DNA of 64,000 nt from Companilactobacillus alimentarius DSM 20249. GTDB lineage: Bacteria; Bacillota; Bacilli; Lactobacillales; Lactobacillaceae. The DNA lies in assembly GCF_002849895.1 (NCBI RefSeq), contig NZ_CP018867.1, positions 1,860,001 through 1,924,000 on the forward strand. Direction: 5' to 3'. The stretch's first letter is position 1; each line of letters opens with the position of its first letter. The position numbers were made by a program, and so were the translations under genes. Of the stretch, positions 62,120-64,000 are shown in pieces. The notes under the pieces were generated by a model. The model was given only the letters and a program-made list of their open reading frames with translations. It was not told the origin of the DNA and made no database searches.

Positions 62120-62971
62120 ATGAGTATCGTATTAATGTTATTACCAGCAGTTGCTTGGGGAATCTTACCATTGACTGTTGCTAGAGTAAAAGGAAGACCA
62201 ATTAATCAGATTTTTGGAACAGCGATTGGCACTCTCTTAGTCAGTATCGTGGTATTTCTAATAAATAGACCAACTATTTCAATTTTAAGTTTCATTCTAG
62301 CTGCTCTAGCAGGTGGTTTTTGGATCATAGGTCAATTAGGACAATACAACGCTTATCGTTCGATTGGAGTTTCACAGACTATGCCGATTTCGACAGGTCT
62401 GCAATTGATTGGGACTTCTCTGATTGGTGTTTTGATTTTTGGAGAATGGGCTTCAAATAATGCCAAGATCTTTGGCGTAATCGGAATCCTACTATTGATT
62501 GTTGGAATTTCATTAACCGCTAAAAAGGATAAGAGTAGTAAAGCTAACAAGCAAACGGGCACGTTAGTCATGTTGGTTTTAACCACGATTGGTTTCTTGG
62601 TTTACAACTCGATTCCTAGAGCAATGACATCTTCTGGTTTGGCAATCTTCTTGCCAGAATCAGTGGGAATGGTTATAGCAGTTTTACTTTACCTGGTTTT
62701 CACTCGTCAGCCTCAAGTTTTACATGAGAAATCCAGTTGGCAAAGTATATTAGCCGGATTCGTTTTTTCAATTGCGGCGATCACATACATTTTGTCAGTT
62801 AAGGACAATGGAGTTAATTCAGCCTTTGTTGTTTCGCAACTTTCAGTTGTTATTTCAACTGTTGGTGGAATGGTCTTCTTACGTGAAAAGAAGAGTCATC
62901 ATGAATTGATATTGACAATTATCGGTTTAATTCTAATTGTCGGTGGAGCAATCGTTACTACAATATTTTAA
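62120..62971 (+). CDS. GRP-family sugar uptake protein (glucose permease-like)
   Basis: A 283-residue membrane protein of the drug/metabolite superfamily, GlcU/RhaT branch, with about ten hydrophobic helices. Family blocks are LLPAVAWGILPLTVARVKGR, GGFWIIGQLGQYNAYRSIGV, SQTMPISTGLQLIGTSLIGV, and near the C-terminus SAFVVSQLSVVISTVGGMVF then REKKSHHE. Relatives import glucose with protons. It is followed by the glucose 1-dehydrogenase-like gene, which would oxidise the imported free sugar. GGAAGTGGA ribosome site. Confidence 0.9.
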   Translation: MSIVLMLLPAVAWGILPLTVARVKGRPINQIFGTAIGTLLVSIVVFLINRPTISILSFILAALAGGFWIIGQLGQYNAYRSIGVSQTMPISTGLQLIGTSLIGVLIFGEWASNNAKIFGVIGILLLIVGISLTAKKDKSSKANKQTGTLVMLVLTTIGFLVYNSIPRAMTSSGLAIFLPESVGMVIAVLLYLVFTRQPQVLHEKSSWQSILAGFVFSIAAITYILSVKDNGVNSAFVVSQLSVVISTVGGMVFLREKKSHHELILTIIGLILIVGGAIVTTIF

Positions 62972-62978
62972 AAATTAA

Positions 62979-63788
<810 letters not shown>

Positions 63789-63828
63789 TTCCTTTAAACC
63801 TTAGTGAATGAAGTGTGGATGATACATT

Positions 63829-64000
63829 TGAAAAAATCAGTGATTTTAATAATTATGGGTTTAATTTTACTTTTGATAGGAGGCATCTTTTTTATGAATT
63901 ATGAAAAGAATTTAGCTAATAAACGGAATAAAGCTACGATTGCTGGTCAAGCTATTGACGCAACGCAATTGGGCAGATCAGATAGTGAGTGGCGAAATGG
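63829..64000 (+). CDS. Membrane-anchored or secreted protein, 3'-truncated by window edge
   Basis: Only the first 57 codons are visible from TTG 63829: MKKSVILIIMGLILLLIGGI, then FFMNYEKNLANKRNK and a soluble segment. One N-terminal hydrophobic helix gives a signal or anchor. This start resembles the anchored alpha/beta hydrolases of lactobacilli, but nothing catalytic is in view. Ribosome signal is weak (GAAGTG), so the start is uncertain. Confidence 0.5.

Overview
The window looks like a chromosomal segment of a low-GC lactic acid bacterium in the Lactobacillaceae. The evidence is AT-rich DNA, strong AGGAGG-type ribosome sites, frequent TTG starts (guaA, the PiT transporter, MerR, MarR, LysR, cupin, GNAT), a CcpA cre site, and two surface proteins ending in SLAP-like modules. 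A Companilactobacillus-like species is my best guess from the SLAP modules and gene content, but no rRNA or marker gene in the window proves it. I saw no rRNA, tRNA or CRISPR array.

Layout. 0-1 kb: the left end cuts an IS3-family insertion sequence that sits inside a structured, MITE-like repeat; an almost identical, uninterrupted inverted copy lies at 51.5 kb. 1-6.3 kb: housekeeping genes (tRNA-dihydrouridine synthase, SGNH hydrolase, pantothenate kinase coaA, GMP synthase guaA). 6.5-10.4 kb: a small accessory patch with an Ltp-type lipoprotein (a family linked to phage superinfection exclusion), a HigB-type toxin with an XRE-ImmA antitoxin, and an orphan RHH antitoxin. 11-12.8 kb: a TetR-controlled tandem pair of sirtuin-like proteins, one resembling class M sirtuins and one lacking the motifs. 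12.9-22.5 kb: two HAD phosphatases, a PiT phosphate transporter with its DUF47 partner, a penicillin-binding-type serine hydrolase with an apparent ATA start, a PadR/membrane-protein pair, a PTS IIC flanked by two related small-RNA candidates, and two decayed genes.

22.8-33 kb is one gene for a 3402-residue secreted surface protein with about 23 degenerate repeats of roughly 125 residues, a Gly/Ser linker and four C-terminal SLAP-like modules. A second SLAP-type surface protein lies at 49.4-51.3 kb.

33-64 kb is a redox-rich accessory region: six aldo/keto reductases, four classical SDRs, two NmrA-type SDRs, a zinc alcohol dehydrogenase, a nitroreductase, a flavin disulfide oxidoreductase, a RibD-like reductase, a cupin/carboxymuconolactone-decarboxylase operon, and regulators of the LysR (two), MerR and MarR families. 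Five promoters spread over 28 kb carry the same dyad, TACTA-N11-TAGTA or a variant, about 22 bases upstream of the -10 box. One copy lies in the intergenic region of a divergent LysR gene, so I infer a LysR regulon that joins most of the aldo/keto reductases to a GRP-type sugar transporter and a glucose-dehydrogenase-like SDR. Two further promoters have the 19-bp spacer typical of MerR-activated genes.

Three genes are visibly broken: DUF389 (internal deletion), a RibD/DHFR-like reductase (nonsense codon) and an alpha/beta hydrolase (deletion/frameshift).
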